From contig OY856411.1 in the NCBI GenBank assembly GCA_963693085.1, forward strand, positions 72,771,001 through 72,835,000: a stretch of DNA of 64,000 bases. The letters run 5' to 3'. A model generated the notes under the pieces. That model was not told the DNA's origin, made no database searches, and saw only the letters and a list, made by a program, of their open reading frames with translations. The translations under genes and the position numbers were made by a program. Origin of the DNA: Alisma plantago-aquatica. Lineage: Eukaryota; Streptophyta; Magnoliopsida; Alismatales; Alismataceae. Positions 46,996 through 60,186 of the stretch are shown piece by piece (the first letter of the stretch is position 1; each line of letters begins with the position of its first letter).

Positions 46996-48712
46996 ACAGT
47001 CTGTGGTGGTGTTTCAATTGTTTTTGTTCCCTCAACCCTTCTCATTTTGTCTCCATTGTGTCAAATAGGATAAAGAGAACCGCCCTAGCTGGAGTACCAT
47101 CTTCCCCTTCCAACTCACATATCATACCATTTGACAATATCTTCTTTGTCTCTAATGAGGCTCTCAATAGGTACAAGGAACTCCTTCCTAGGAAACCCTT
47201 TCCTTTTTGTGTCCTTCTTGAGCCAACGCCACATTGACAAAGGGTTATTGATCAAGTAGTCAAGTTGCTATAAGACCACCACCTCTCCGCCTTGTGTGTC
47301 GAACGCGCATGCTACAACAATTCCATCATAAGCACAAAAGACGTTCATAAATTTTATGCTAATTTGCAATAGAATTATGACACACTCATATCCCCACCTA
47401 ATGCTCTAGTAGTTCTTACATCCATGATAGCCAGGAAGAAATTGCAAGTGTCCAAGAATACCCTTAACATCTTTTTCTCAGGTACTGAGGTGATTGATAC
47501 ATGGAGGAAGGATTACCCCAAGTATTTTGACCTAGTTGACTTTGAGGCCTTCTACAAGAAATATGATCTCTATCTTCGTGATATTCATAAATAGTTGAAA
47601 ACGCCTCAGTTTCCCTATAGAAAGAAGTGTACTCTTCCCTCTTATGCCTTAAACCTCATAAACCACATACTCGCCCATTTGTTAACTGCAATATTCATCC
47701 CAAGAAAAATTAGATTGAAATTGCAGAAAATAGTGTGGTGATTATGTTATGTCGCTTGAAGAATATTGGAGTCAAATGGTCTCGTTATTTCCTTCACCAC
47801 ATGACCTATTTTGACTGTGGTAAGAACACCCATGGCACCCACCCACCCTACCCAACCCTGATCTTTGGTCTTTGTCAGACTGCCACTGAAAAATCTCTTT
47901 TCCATGACCTGCATTACAAACCTGCCTGGAAAGGAGTTTGTATCAGTGAGACTACATTTCAGAAGTTTGTGTCTATCCCATCTTCTACCAAACTTAGAGG
48001 CTCCACCTCTACCTCCACCCATGCACCTCCACGTCCTCAACCTTCCCGACCTACCCGCACCTCTTTCCATATATCAAATGAAACTCTCATGGGTTACATG
48101 ATGCATCAACAGACATATAACCTTCAGCTTCAGGACCATATGTATCACGATCTCTATGCCATCATGTCTACCATGAACCTCTCCAATCTACAACCTTATT
48201 TTACCTACCAGCCTTACCCAGGAGGTGACTATGCATCCTATGCATATGATCATGTTTACCCTTCCCATCCACCTACTACTTCCGCTACTATACCCTCTAC
48301 TACTGATGGATCTACCCCTACTGTTCCGCCTCTCCCTACTAGTCCTATATCTACCTTGATTGTCAAACTTGGTACCTATGCTCTTTCTTATCCACAAGAC
48401 CAGGAGTTACATGATGTTGGTATGTCATGGAATGAGTAGAATGCCAGGTGGCCCAGTCACAATTTTGATTCCTATGTTGATGAGGAGATGCCAGATCAGG
48501 CTGATGAGGAATTTGCTACTTCTAAAGAGGAGGCCTCTAAGGATGATGATGATGATAGTTTTTATGGATTCACTAGTGACTCAGGTGATGTTGCTGTCCC
48601 TGCTGCACCTTCAGATGGAGATGACGACTATGAGATGGAAGCCTCTGTTGATGATGCCGATGACAATTTTGATTATTTGGACATAGAAGACCTAGATGTT
48701 TTGATGTTTTAG
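46996..48712 (+). pseudogene. env-like third gene of element A (plant retrotransposon extra ORF)
   Basis: Downstream of pol and in the same orientation, interrupted upstream by E. The N-terminal part (to 47237) has FDNIFFVSNEALNRYKELL; 47330-47700 keeps VHKFYANL-like, DYPKYFDLVDFEAF and LNHILAHLL-like residues in shifting frames. This is the pattern of the plant transposon protein found behind pol in Sireviruses and in Athila. From 47735 to 48712 one frame is open except for a TAG at 48437: WSRYFLHHMTYFDCG, then a Thr/Ser/Pro-rich hinge, a Tyr/Met/Gln-rich segment and a strongly acidic C-terminus (48488-48712, runs of Asp and Glu, no obvious membrane segment). The envelope role is historical and unproven. 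Assignment to A rests on collinearity across E's TSD. Confidence 0.65.
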
Positions 48713-48955
48713 TTTATAGCCTGTAGATTTTGTCCATGTATGTCTTTCAAGACTATTTTATACTAAAACATCTACGCACATTTTCTAAGTTGTCCTATTT
48801 ATCATCATGTTTTCATCATTTTGTCTTGTAGTTTCTTTTGAGGACATGCTTTCTGTGTTGTAATCTTAATCATATGTACACTTACTATTTGATTTACTAT
48901 ATCTCACGAGTTGGTGCCTATTTTACCATATTTTGTTTACCATAAATATTGTTTT
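48713..48955. other. Non-coding tail after the env-like gene
   Basis: AT- and T-rich, no gene. It may be the 3' untranslated end of A or flanking DNA; A's own 3' LTR and polypurine tract are not seen. It ends in GTTTT (48951-48955), the target site of solo LTR I. Confidence 0.5.
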
Positions 48956-51900
48956 TGTAAGGACCCTGACCTCCATTTAGGGTTTACCCTATTTGCTTTG
49001 CTTAACCCTCGTGCTTAGTTTCTTGCTAATCACCTTTAGTGGTGATTAGGGTTTGTTTGTGCTTTGTTGAGAGTTGGAGGTGCCACTTGCAATTAACCCA
49101 AGTCTAGGGTTTGTGGGCAAGTTTGTCACCTTGTGAGGTGTTCCTCCCTCTCTTTGCTTCCACTAGTGTTGAGAGGAAGGTTTGGGCTCGTTGCTTGAGT
49201 TCCTTTGGGCTTGGTTGAGCTTTGTTTGGCCTTGTGGTGTGTTTCCTTTGCTTCTTTGGACCTTGTGTCGGGCAGGAGAACTTGTATCGGCCAGTGGTGT
49301 GTCGCCCAGGGTTTGTGTCGGCCATGGTGTGGGTGTGTCGGCCATGGTGGGGAGGTGTGTCACCCATGGACCCTTTGAACTTATTTGAACTCGTTTGTGT
49401 CACCACTAGTGGACACTTGGTGCTTGATGCTTGCATGTGGCAATGGACTTGGACATGTGTTCAGGGCATGTTAGGGTGGTGGCATTTCCCATGGACAAGT
49501 GTCCCTAGGTGGGCGACACCTTTCCTTATCTTCCCTTGGTTTCTCCTCCATCCTCTCCTATGTATGTGTTTCCTTTCCCTTGCTAAGGATCCCTTTAGTT
49601 CCTTAGTCCCCCTCTCCTTGGTGCACGACACCCTCTCTTCTTTTACAAGCTTGGTGACCGATCATTGCCTTGGAGTCTCCTTCTTCCTCTAGTGGTGGCC
49701 GAACCCTAGAGTGCCTTGCTCTTCTTCCTTGGTGATGCTTGGAGCTAGGAGCTTGGATCTTGCTTAAGGCGGGTTACATAACTCCTAACCCTAACTACAC
49801 TACCTTCTCTTATGTTCTTATATGTTGCTATGATCAAATCGGCTATGCTTGTTGCTAGTTTAGTTTCTTGCTTAATTGTGCATTGCTGGCCGAACCTATG
49901 TTCTAGGGTTTCTTGGTGAGCAATACCCCTTTCTCTCCTATGTCTTGAGGAGTGAGCTTGAGTTCTAGTAACATGGGCAATACTCCTCTCTCGTTTGAGT
50001 TGAGAGGTGAGCATGTGTTCTAGTGGCTTGAGCAACACCCTCCTCTCACCATGGACTTGAAAGGTGAGCTTTGTGGTGGTTGTAAACCTTGTTAGAGTTG
50101 TTTCTTGTGTTGCCTAATTGGTGATAAGAGATGTGCAAGACCCCTCTCTCTTAGTTGTTGAGAGGTGAGCCATCTTCTTGAGCCATTAGGGTTTGGTGCC
50201 CTTGTGCTTGAGGTGGATGACGACCTTGTGGAGTTGCATCTTGACCGTTATGATCTTGGGGGAGGTGCTGCCCGATATTCCTCTTGATCTTGAGCTTTAG
50301 ACAACACATGTGTGGCTGTGATGGGCGTCATCCTTGGTCCCTGTCTTGAGTGTGTCGGGAATCACACCTTGATGAGTAACCTGCCCGATACACTTAGCCT
50401 ATGTGATGGTTTGAGGTTGTTGTGCATTGAGGTGTTGAGCTTGTTAGCTGGTTTTGTGGTGGGCGTCAACCCTTGACCCTGTCCTTGTGTGTCGGCTGAT
50501 AGATGTGGTTAGACTTGGGGTGGGCGTCATGTTTTCTTTGCTGCACGCATTACACCTTTGGGCATTATGACTTGTTGGGTGTGTGCTACTTGATATCCCT
50601 TGGGCGTGACACGCCGTCGCACGATACACCCTTTGGCTGAGCTGCATGCCCTAGTTGCCCGATAGCCGCTGGTTGCACAACACTCCTGCATCAAGTGCCC
50701 GTTACACCCTGATGATAAGAGACTCTGTGGTTAGCTGTGTGTTGGGCGTCATGGCATCATGGTGATGCACGACACATGCTGGAAGTTGCATGATACCTGT
50801 TGCACGATACACCTTGCACGACACGCCCCTTGGGCTCAGTTGCACGACAGAACCTGCTGCACGTTACGCTTGGAAGTGCACGACACTGTGTTGCACGTTA
50901 CACCCTAGGTGCTACCCGTTGTGAGGTTATGTGTTGGGCGATAGGGGAGAGTACCCTGCCCGATACCACCTTTGGTGAGGAAAGTGGATGCCTCTAGTGA
51001 GGTTCTTGCCTCTAATGGAAAACTTATATGCTAAATCTTGTTCTATGATGTCACGTTTGGTTGACAATAATAACCCTTGATATGCTTGATGGTAATTGCT
51101 ATGGTAAGTGCACATCTATGTAACTTGACATGATCATCTAAAATTATCTATTTAATGCTGAGTAAATGATAAGCATGTAAGATGCTTTGCATGATGATAC
51201 GACCTTTCTGTTAATCCATGGGAATTGTGTATACTAACCATGCAGGTGATGCATAGCCAGGTAAAGGGCTACGAGGTATATAGGATGAGATGACATACAT
51301 GATATGTTTTGTTCTGAGGACCTGAGTTTGGTTAAAAGTGTCTAAGTTGATGAGAATGCCTTGAAAGGCAGTGGCATTATGTGATAAGGGATTGAGATTG
51401 TTGGTATATGTATGCCCGTAGAGCCATCCCAAGCGATTGCATGGAGTCGGATATTAATTAATCAATTAATGTGATTATTTGGTTACTTAATGAATTCCGG
51501 AATATTCTAATTAATCCATGGGCGTTTTAATTAACGCAATGTTTCTGTTTACCGATGGGTTTAGGAAATCCTATTTCCCTTCGTATCCTGTTTAAAGGAG
51601 GATTGACGGCCGATATCTATATAAGATAGATAGATGCTTTTAGTTTACACTCACGCACGTAAACCCTAGCCGTCATCGTCCTTAGGAGAGAAAGGAGAGC
51701 AACGCACCGCTAGCACGCCACCGCATAGACATACTCCTTCCCGCCGGTTTAGGAAGTGCGACGTGGAGTTCCGTCAATCTGCGTGGATGAAGTAGAGACG
51801 CAGACGCATTGACGCCTGCATTCGGAGGACGTCGATGACCACCTGTATGCGCTACGAGCAGCGGACATCACTGCCGCAAAGAAGTGCCGCCGGATCAACC

Positions 51901-53720
51901 TTCGACAGCGAACGGGAGAGAAGTTCTGTCTGTGTTGACAAGCAGCGTTGCACCGTCGTGCAGCGGGACATCATCGGACTTGCTCCGCGATAAGGTATAT
52001 CCCTCAAACAATCCTTCCAAATACGTTGTTGTTGACGAGTTCCTATTTTTGGTTGTGTGGATTTTATCGCTTCTGCCGCACATGTTTTCTCCACAAAACC
52101 CAACAGAGATCCCATGGCAATGTGATGATCCCTAAGAGGGATCTAGATGATTGGAAAGAGGCCAAGTGATAACATGTATTGAGGGATCCTTGTGATGGAT
52201 CAAGATGATGTTGAGCATAATATTGAGTTTCATGCTATTTATTCTCGTTATAGTTTACATGTTATACAACTTGGTTGAATCTTGCAATCCACTTAAAATA
52301 CATTCAATAATCACAGTGGAACATATCATGTAGTTTGCCCTGGCCATAGATCCATCATCGTCAGGAGCTGGTGATGGTGAAATGGGTTCTCCTACGGGTT
52401 AACCCGGAGCACATATTGTTGAGTATGTGAGGTTTCTCCTAGCCTAAAGTGAGGAGGTAAGAGTGCAACTTCGATTGTAGACTCCAGAGTGCGGATTCAG
52501 GCCCGTAGCTCAATATGTGAAGAGCATGGTGAACAGGCCCATGGCTCAAGAGATATGATATGGGAGCATGAATGCGTTCATGGCTCAGAGCACAGTGAAC
52601 AGGCCCGTGGCTCAGTTTCACTAGCGTCGATACCTGTACCGAGGCGGGCTAGGCAGAGGGTAGCCTGACCCTATGGATGAGGCCACTTAAGTAAGAGACT
52701 GCGGTCCTACTCGTGTTGTACTCGTGCACTGACCACGAGGTGGGAGGCCGTGGAGTCCGACTCTTCCATTGACCTTGTATGGCACCGGCTCCGGGTTTCG
52801 CAGTCGTTGGTTGGATCTGAGAGGTATAGATCACTTCCTCAGAGCATAATAATATGTAATCCAGCCGTATAGTATTTACTACTTAAGACAAAACACGGAC
52901 CATTGGTTGAGGCCTTGCTTGTGTAGTTAATATTGATATACCTTGTAGTTACTTATACGTCCCTCAGGTTAATATTGCTTGTGTAGTTAATATTGATCTT
53001 ATAAATCTTATCTTGTTAATCATGTTCCATAAAGAGATATTTGGTATTATGCCTCTCGTGCTTCTGGTAAGCTTAATGGTATGAATAGATTTACTTTATA
53101 AACTATTCTTGTTATACCTCTTATCAGTTATCTATTGTTGTTGCTCTTATCTTTCTGAGGTTTTGTAGTTTTGGGGGAGAGTTATGTTTCTCACTAGGAC
53201 TGTGTGTCTCACCCTGTTGGTTTATAACCTTTTTAGGTGTCCGAGCTAGACATGGTGGTGGTCGTGGAGTTGCGACCGAGCAGTAAGACGAGTAGTAGAA
53301 GGAAAGAGATGGACATGCTGCTGTTTTGGTTTTTTTATAGTAGAGTCTTAGAGTCATCCATGTACTCTCAGGTCCTTGGGAATGTTTTGATGTTGTTTCG
53401 TGATGAATAGCCGTTGATGTTTTGTATATCCTGCTGCTGGCCGAATGTGGGCCGTTATGTATGTATAAACAGGTGATGAACTCATGTGATGACAAGACAG
53501 CTGATCTCCTAAGCTGTGGACACGTATCAAGACTTGAAATGTATGTATAACATATTTCCTTACAGGATGTGGGCCTGAATATAATAGTTTTCTCAGTTTA
53601 TCAGCTTTCCGCAATCGGTTTTAATTAACCTGTGTTTTTGGTAATATGTGGTTATGGCGATTTCCGCACATTTTCGCGTAACACCTCACTATTTGTGTGA
53701 TAGTGGGATGTGTTGCCACC
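48956..53720 (+). mobile_element. Solo LTR I, Tekay/Del-like gypsy, plus strand
   Basis: Starts TGTAAGGACCCTGACC, very like D's TGTAACATCCCTGACC. It ends GTTGCCACC (the final A of CA changed to C), 4765 bp. TSD GTTTT at 48951-48955 and 53721-53725. Scattered blocks match D's LTR: AAGGCGGGTT at 49763-49773 (D 23343-23352), CATAGATCCATCATCGTCAG at about 52345 (D about 25727) and TTTTTAGGTG near 53230 (D about 26480). No internal region is present, so it arose by recombination between LTRs. Short frames inside it are not genes. Confidence 0.82.
50210..50975. repeat. TTGCACGATACACC / GGGCGTCAT word array in solo LTR I
   Basis: About 17-20 CpG-containing words of related form: TGCCCGATACAC, TTGCACGATACACC, TTGCACGACACGCCC, GCACGTTAC and GTTGGGCGTCATG, separated by 15-40 bp. 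Unlike the other arrays they are mostly not palindromic. The array sits in the same part of the LTR as D's hairpin array. Confidence 0.85.
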
Positions 53721-53725
53721 GTTTT

Positions 53726-53859
53726 AAACCTTTATTTATGGAAATTAGCCACTTGAATGAAAGCAGGAATTCCCTCTATGGCCCTAAAAATGAGGTAGAG
53801 TAGCTAAGAACATTCTGATAGCACAAACTAACTACGCAAATGATATACCATGCAACTAC
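53726..53859. other. Short AT-rich segment between two solo LTRs
   Basis: No gene or repeat recognised. It is the continuation of the sequence that ended at 48955 and was split by I. Confidence 0.5.
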
Positions 53860-53864
53860 CAACT

Positions 53865-55297
53865 GGTTGACTGAAGAATTATACATTGCCTATATTTTGA
53901 TAATGACTTAACCATTCCCTTCCTATGTATCTAATATGTTTGTTCAAGACTGATTTCAGGCTTTAGGTACATAAAAAAATAACAATTTACACAATCCGTA
54001 GCTTGTTCAAGTTCAAGTCAAAAGCAATGCAAGTGCACATTTTGGAAAATCACTCTAAATGACCTTACATTAATTTTGTAACCACTTGTATTGATGATAT
54101 GACTTGTAACTAAGATGAGAAAAAATTAGGGACACTTAATTCCAGCATTTGGTCACTCAAAAGTCAATTTAGAAAATTTGTCATAGGTTGTCTATCGATC
54201 AAGTTGGAATACTGGACCGATCCAGTGATGGGTTTTCTGAAGATGACCAATCGGTCGAGTTGCACACTCACAGAACTCGACTGACCGATCAACTAAGCAA
54301 AACTAATTTGAACTCATCGGTCGAGTTTCCCAGAACAAACTCGATGGATAGTTTAAAAATTGACTTTGTCACTTAGTGGGTCGGTCGTGTTATCTTTATT
54401 GAAATTCGACCGAATGTATTGTACAGAAAATACAAAAAAATATTATAACCATTGGAGTGTCATTTTGAGTGAGATTAGATCTATTATAACTTGAAAAATG
54501 ACTATATTTCGCCCTTAAATGATCCCACACTCAAGGAAACACCCCCAGCTATAAATAGGACCCCTTGGAGTTCATTCCAAGTTTTCTCATTCATGCTATT
54601 CTAAGTACTTGCTATAGTTGAGTGTATTGCAACTCTGTAAGCCCCATTCTTTCTCTCATTTACAAAGCATTTTGTGATTATGAGTGAGTTTGGCCAGTTG
54701 TAAGAGAGCTATGTCCATGTTCTTGTAAAGCTCTCATTCTATTCCATCTTCCCTACCCCCTTTCTCAAACAAGCAAAGGTTGAAGCAAGATACTCTGAGT
54801 GAAGGTGAAGTTGTTGTTGTTCTTGTTCATTGTTGAAGAAGAGGTGAAGATCTTCTCTAGGTGAAGGAGAAAGGCAAGATCAAGATTCAAGAAGAGTGGA
54901 CAAATTCCTTCAAGGACAAAGACTTAATGCAAGTGTGGGTAAGTCCTTTTGTAGGTGGAAGACTCTTGTCTTGAGTAGGTAAGTCTTTGGATGTATGGTG
55001 GTCTGCTTGTATCCCTTATGAATGAATATAATCATAAACGGATTGCAAAGTCCTAGTAGTTGACCTCTCTAGGTAATGGATTGACTTTCTCCTAGTTTTG
55101 AGAGTGGAACCACTCTAAACCACCTTGTCCAAGTGCATGTTTTAATTTTTCACACCCTTGCTATGTTTGTTTAGTTAAGACTTCAAATTAATCTTAATCA
55201 ATTGATTTTGATTGATATAATTTGAAGGTCTAACTTATTTTGTGAGAATTTTGAAGCTCTCTATTGACCCCCCCCCTCTGGAGCTCTAGATCCAACA
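53865..55297 (+). mobile_element. Solo LTR H, A-type copia, plus strand
   Basis: Aligns from its first base (GGTTGACTGAAG for TGTTGACTCAAGG) to ATCCAACA with the copia LTRs, 1433 bp. TSD CAACT at 53860-53864 and 55298-55302. TATA box CTATAAATAGG at 54549-54559, word array at 54195-54420, 135 bp upstream. It is closest to the 5' LTR remnant of A (2011-2718). No polypurine tract lies before it and no primer site follows, so I call it solo rather than A's own 3' LTR. Confidence 0.83.
54195..54420. repeat. TCGGTCGAGTT word array in solo LTR H
   Basis: TCGGTCGAGTTGCA, AACTCGACTGACCGAT, ATCGGTCGAGTTT, AACTCGATGG, GTCGGTCGTGTT and ATTCGACCGAA in alternating orientation. Same position relative to the TATA box as in the B-type LTRs although the sequences between words have diverged. 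Confidence 0.87.
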
Positions 55298-55302
55298 CAA
55301 CT

Positions 55303-58300
55303 TCTCACTATTTCAACAACATTGTGTTAACTCTTAGGCTTTTAAATGAACATGTCTTGAAACAATACAACAATAAGTAGATAAACAATGAGCCTTATTT
55401 GAAAATAACTATAATTAACAGACATGGGAAATATATAAAATAAATAACGTGAAAGATGAATATTTAAAATCATGAATATGAAATTTAAATGATGTCAGTG
55501 TTGTAAGAACATAGGAGTGGCACATGCGTCACCCCATGTCCTTTTTGTATGGGCGTAGTTTCTTGCCTCTCACAATGTTTGCCACATCTAGTTACACTGC
55601 AGGTTTGGGTCTACCACCAGACTCAACTTGGCTTAAGACTAGATCTTGATCTATATTTTACGAATATATGCATTGACGTAACTATTCTAAGATTTTGAAT
55701 GATTTAAATATGGAATAACTGACACATTAATTCATTTCAATCCTCTCGTTCAAAATCTGACGGAGGTAAATTTAATCCTTCTCGAACAACTCGTCATTTT
55801 GACATTGATGTAGCATAAAATTCTGACCAGAACTAGACTGGAAACGGACACAAATAACATTTTATCTGTATCATACTATGTTACTCTGTGTGTCTGAATA
55901 TTTAACAGTTGGTAGTTATAAACCCTGCTATTTGTTGTATTGTAAGTCGTATGTTCAAAAGGTGTTGAGAGACCAAGAAAAAGTATCTATAACAATAATT
56001 AAAGGCCACTTTGTCTGACGGGGCTGAGCTTTTTCTCCTTGCATTATTATTAATGATTGCATTTTTGGACTTAACAATCAGCTCAGCTGTAAACCTTGCT
56101 ATTAGTTGTAGAACATATTATGTGTTCAAACTCCGTAGGAGCAACATGTGAACTATATACGGCAATTAAAGTCATGGATTATAGTTGTGATGGACTATTG
56201 ACGCTCACAAGATTTTAAAATACTAAAAAAATATGTGGGTACTAAGATAGTAAGATCATCTAAGGGGCCGTTTGGCCGCCGTCATTGACAACACCGGTAT
56301 TCGTATGTAAATTTTATGTCAAGTTAATCATTGATTGCGCATGCAGTATTTGATACGGTATTTCTCCTCAAAAAATAGGATTCTGAGTCCCGCATGTGCG
56401 GCAGCACTCACGAAGACCGTCTCACATCTTTGATCAGCTACTCCACATGACTACATGCAGTCCGTCACAACGTATTTTCTCTTCTGGAAGCCCCTATCGT
56501 CTAAAGATCAGGAGCCGATCTTATATATAAATCATAGTATATGTAATGATGAGAGCCGAGCGGTTATAATTATAACTCCAATAAAAAAGGATTGGTTGGA
56601 TATCCACCAATGGATTTTGAATCTTGGATCAAGAGTCTTCTATACCGTGTAAAAGTCTAAACTCATCGATCATATTTAATCTTTTGAAAAAAAATGAAGT
56701 TCTAGAATTAAATGTGAGATTTCTATAATTTTTTCTTTCCCGCTGGGTCATGAAACAAGGCACGTCTTCTCTTGAACACTCGTTATAATTGATTGTTAGA
56801 TATGGGTTGGCCCGATGGGTTCCATAATAAGGCAATGCTTTCTGTTTGATATTTACAAAGCCAGTCTGTTGTGCAATGATATGATTTCACCGAAAATAGG
56901 GTGAGGCACGTACCTTACCGTGCCTGAGAGTGGTTGCACCACTGCATTAAAGTCACATGCCCTAACCCGTAGGGCTGTCATTACTATTTTATCAAACGAT
57001 TATTAATCAACTTACAATAATAGTGTATATAATATTTTCTTGACGCCATCGATTCTTTGTTGTACTCCCTCACCGTGGTTAACATGTCACTAGTAAATGC
57101 AAGTGTGTTGCACATTTCAATTAATGAACTAATAACAGGTTTTTATGTTATAACTCAAGAAATAATTTAACATACATATATAGTGAACTATAGAACAATG
57201 AATATGATAACCTTTATAAATGATATGAAGTGGGTTTATAAAATCACAAAATTTGATAAGTATCCCATATAATAATTATTTACTTAAGGATTCAATGACA
57301 AGCGTTGTGATTTTAATTGTGTGTCACTAATTTGATTGAAATATTGATACTCTTTACCGACTTATAAGATACGTTAATTAAGTTCAATTTGATTCTATAA
57401 AAAAATTGGCTACTTCCTCAATGTGGTGATGGTTGATCATGAACCATGACAACTTTGATTACCAACCTCCAACTACCAAATGTTTTCATCTTATAGAATA
57501 TATCTAATATATCCTTAAACTTAGTGATCTTTTTAATAATGTGTTATCTTCATATAATTTTTGTACATACAACCTTATGGGTCTCAGTTTCTAATGTTAT
57601 ACAAAAACCATTGCCATTTTTTAGATCTTGTGACATTAGAGATATGGACAGAGTATCAGTTCTTGTTTAGTTTGTCTTAGTTCCAAGAATTTAGTCATGT
57701 ACCCTTCTATGAGAATGAGCTAGCCTAACTTTTAGATACATATTCAAATTCCTTAAATATGTAATATAATTTTATTTTTTCAAAGATAATGTTGCATTGG
57801 AATATTATAAAAAAATAGAAACTATGTGGGCATCATTTAATGTAATCTATAAATCTTTAGTTCACTAAAACAACCCTCTTAGGTGGTTATCATTTAAAAA
57901 TAATATTTGAAACTTTAGACATTATGTCTTTAAAAATGGGAATACAACTTCACATTATTCTAAAATGTTGATGTAATATCACAATGGATGAAATTTACAC
58001 TCCCAATGTAGATTTTGATTCCATTCTCTAATGGCTTTGACCTTGGTAGTTATTTTATTACCCTTAGTTATGATTGTTTATGTTACCACATAATGTGGTG
58101 GGGTAAACAAAATATAGACTCTTAACGGGAAGAACACTTTATTGTGAAACTAAGCATTATCAATCATGGATTTAATAGATTGTAGTTTTCGTCTTAAGCT
58201 TACTTAACAAACTAACCACATCTTGTTCAATTAAACAACACTATTATAGAATTCTCTAATTAAAATGGAATACTTTATATATATAAAAGATTATATGATT

Positions 58301-59319
58301 ATTATTTTAATATGATTAGACGTATTAATCGAATATATTCATAAATACCAAAAGATTTAGGTTGAACTTCGACCAAATCTTCTATGACTACCATAGGAAA
58401 AGTAAAAAAGAATAAACATTATTTTTATATATGAGAAAACATAATGATCCCATCTTCTAAATAGGATAAAAATATTGACTTTTGGGTAAATGAACCACAG
58501 TAGTTCAAAGTTGACATGAATAATTGAGAATAAAGCTTATAAGATGTATTTTTAAATCAAAATAAAGAATAACATGCCACATCTTGAAAATGAAGGTGAA
58601 AATATTAAAACTCATGAAAGAAAGGACCATATTGACCTTTTTGGAGTAGACAAAATTGACTAATTAGGCTAACATTTTATAATTTCATTTTTTCTAATAT
58701 CTAAAATTCAATCTTTTGTAAGAATTTATCTAATTTCTATTACATTCACTTAAAAAAAACTACTTTTAACCATGTATGTATATATCTATAAGTTGACAAC
58801 AAAGTAAAGATGAAATTCAATTAGTTATAAAAATAAACCAATTATGACTGCATGCAACAAATATATTATTCATTTTCTTGAACTTTATAGGGAATTCTTA
58901 TTTCCATGTGTTCAAAATGCTTAGGTTTTTCTATATTCAACAACAATAGAAAAAGGAAGCAACGTATTACCTTTCTTCATGTATATTTGTTACAAAAAAA
59001 TACAAAACAACATTTGTATGAAAATATATTCTTACATAGTTCTAATACAAATCAATTCAAATCATATGTAGTACAAGAATTATAAGGAGATTTTTAAACA
59101 TTGTGTTTCATGCAAAGTAGATGGCTATGAAAATAGTTATAATTTCAAACTGTTGTCCTACTTTTATGGAACTTCTAAAGGTGAAAAGTAAGCATAACCC
59201 AGACTTTAAAACATTTGGAGCATAAAATATAATAAAATATGTTTAAAAAATAGAAATAATAAAGTTGGTTCCATGTACTTGAAATGTTATTTTTATAAAC
59301 AAATAATTCCATTCATAGA

Positions 59320-59320
<1 letters not shown>
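55303..59320. other. AT-rich intergenic DNA without recognised genes
   Basis: No open frame longer than about 70 codons with any recognisable motif on either strand. A GC-richer patch at 56265-56420 begins GGGGCCGTTTGGCCGCCG, the style of DNA-transposon ends, but no partner inverted repeat was found. A short hairpin (AGGCACG/CGTGCCT) lies at about 56902-56925. Confidence 0.6.
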
Positions 59321-59325
<5 letters not shown>

Positions 59326-59359
<34 letters not shown>

Positions 59360-59380
59360 TGTATATATACACACATATAT

Positions 59381-59466
<86 letters not shown>

Positions 59467-59530
59467 GTGTGTATGTGTGTTTGGGTGTGTTTATAAATAT
59501 ATATACATACATATACATATACACATACAC
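59326..59530. repeat. Compound (TA)n / (CA)n microsatellite
   Basis: About 36 bp of TA, a mixed TA/CA part, about 36 bp of CA (59389-59424), about 40 bp of TA (59425-59464), then GT and mixed TA/CA to about 59530. All translated frames here are low-complexity artefacts. Confidence 0.97.
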
Positions 59531-60186
59531 AAATATAAAAAATTTACTTGTACATCTAAGTAAACCCACTACATATCAATTTCTACAAAATCAATACCAG
59601 GTTATAAGGTAAACTATTTTCTACCTTTGAATATTTGTATTAATTATTACATTAAATGGACCTTTTATAATAATATCACAATTCTACATAGTTATATATT
59701 TCAATATATCTAATAAAATTAGCATATTTAAATATACATTACAATCATAATACTTTTTACTTATTCATATATACATAATATTAGATTTCTTATTTATTTG
59801 AACATAAACCTTAACTATTCCATCAATTATAGTATAAAGTGTATTTTTTTACAACCTCAATAAAATAACATTAATTACTCAAACTCATAACAAGTTGATC
59901 TTCGAAAGTAAGAACCACTTGGGAATATAAGTTCTTGAAGTTGCATGTAGTTATTTTGCACCACAACATTGCTTGTTAATATCACCTTAAATGCTTTCAC
60001 GTTTCAAGATATGTAAAAGATATGGATATATTATTTAAATTTACTTTTAGTTCAAAAATAAATATAATCACATGATTAAAAGATTTTGAAAAATCTATTC
60101 ATATACATTAGGGATATACATTCAAGTAAACATTTTCCTTTCAAAAGAGGATCAAATCATGTATACATGCATGTAGCATAAGGTCA
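59531..60186. other. AT-rich intergenic DNA
   Basis: Nothing recognised on either strand. Confidence 0.6.

Noticed and set aside
49785..49800. CCTAACCCTAA as telomere-like repeat
   Set aside because: Only one or two units, inside a solo LTR; CCCTAA is common in these leaders.
48956..53720. Plus- and minus-strand frames of 60-160 codons in this interval as host genes
   Set aside because: The interval has LTR ends, a TSD and blocks matching D's LTR; frames lack motifs and overlap each other.
53865..55297. H as the true 3' LTR of element A
   Set aside because: Attractive because it is the closest match to A's 5' LTR, but it has its own 5-bp TSD (CAACT) and no polypurine tract before it. Not fully excluded.
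56265..56420. GGGGCCGTTTGGCCGCCG as the end of a MITE
   Set aside because: No matching inverted end or TSD found nearby.
59243..59612. Open frames encoding Tyr/Ile and Thr/His runs
   Set aside because: Microsatellite translation on both strands.
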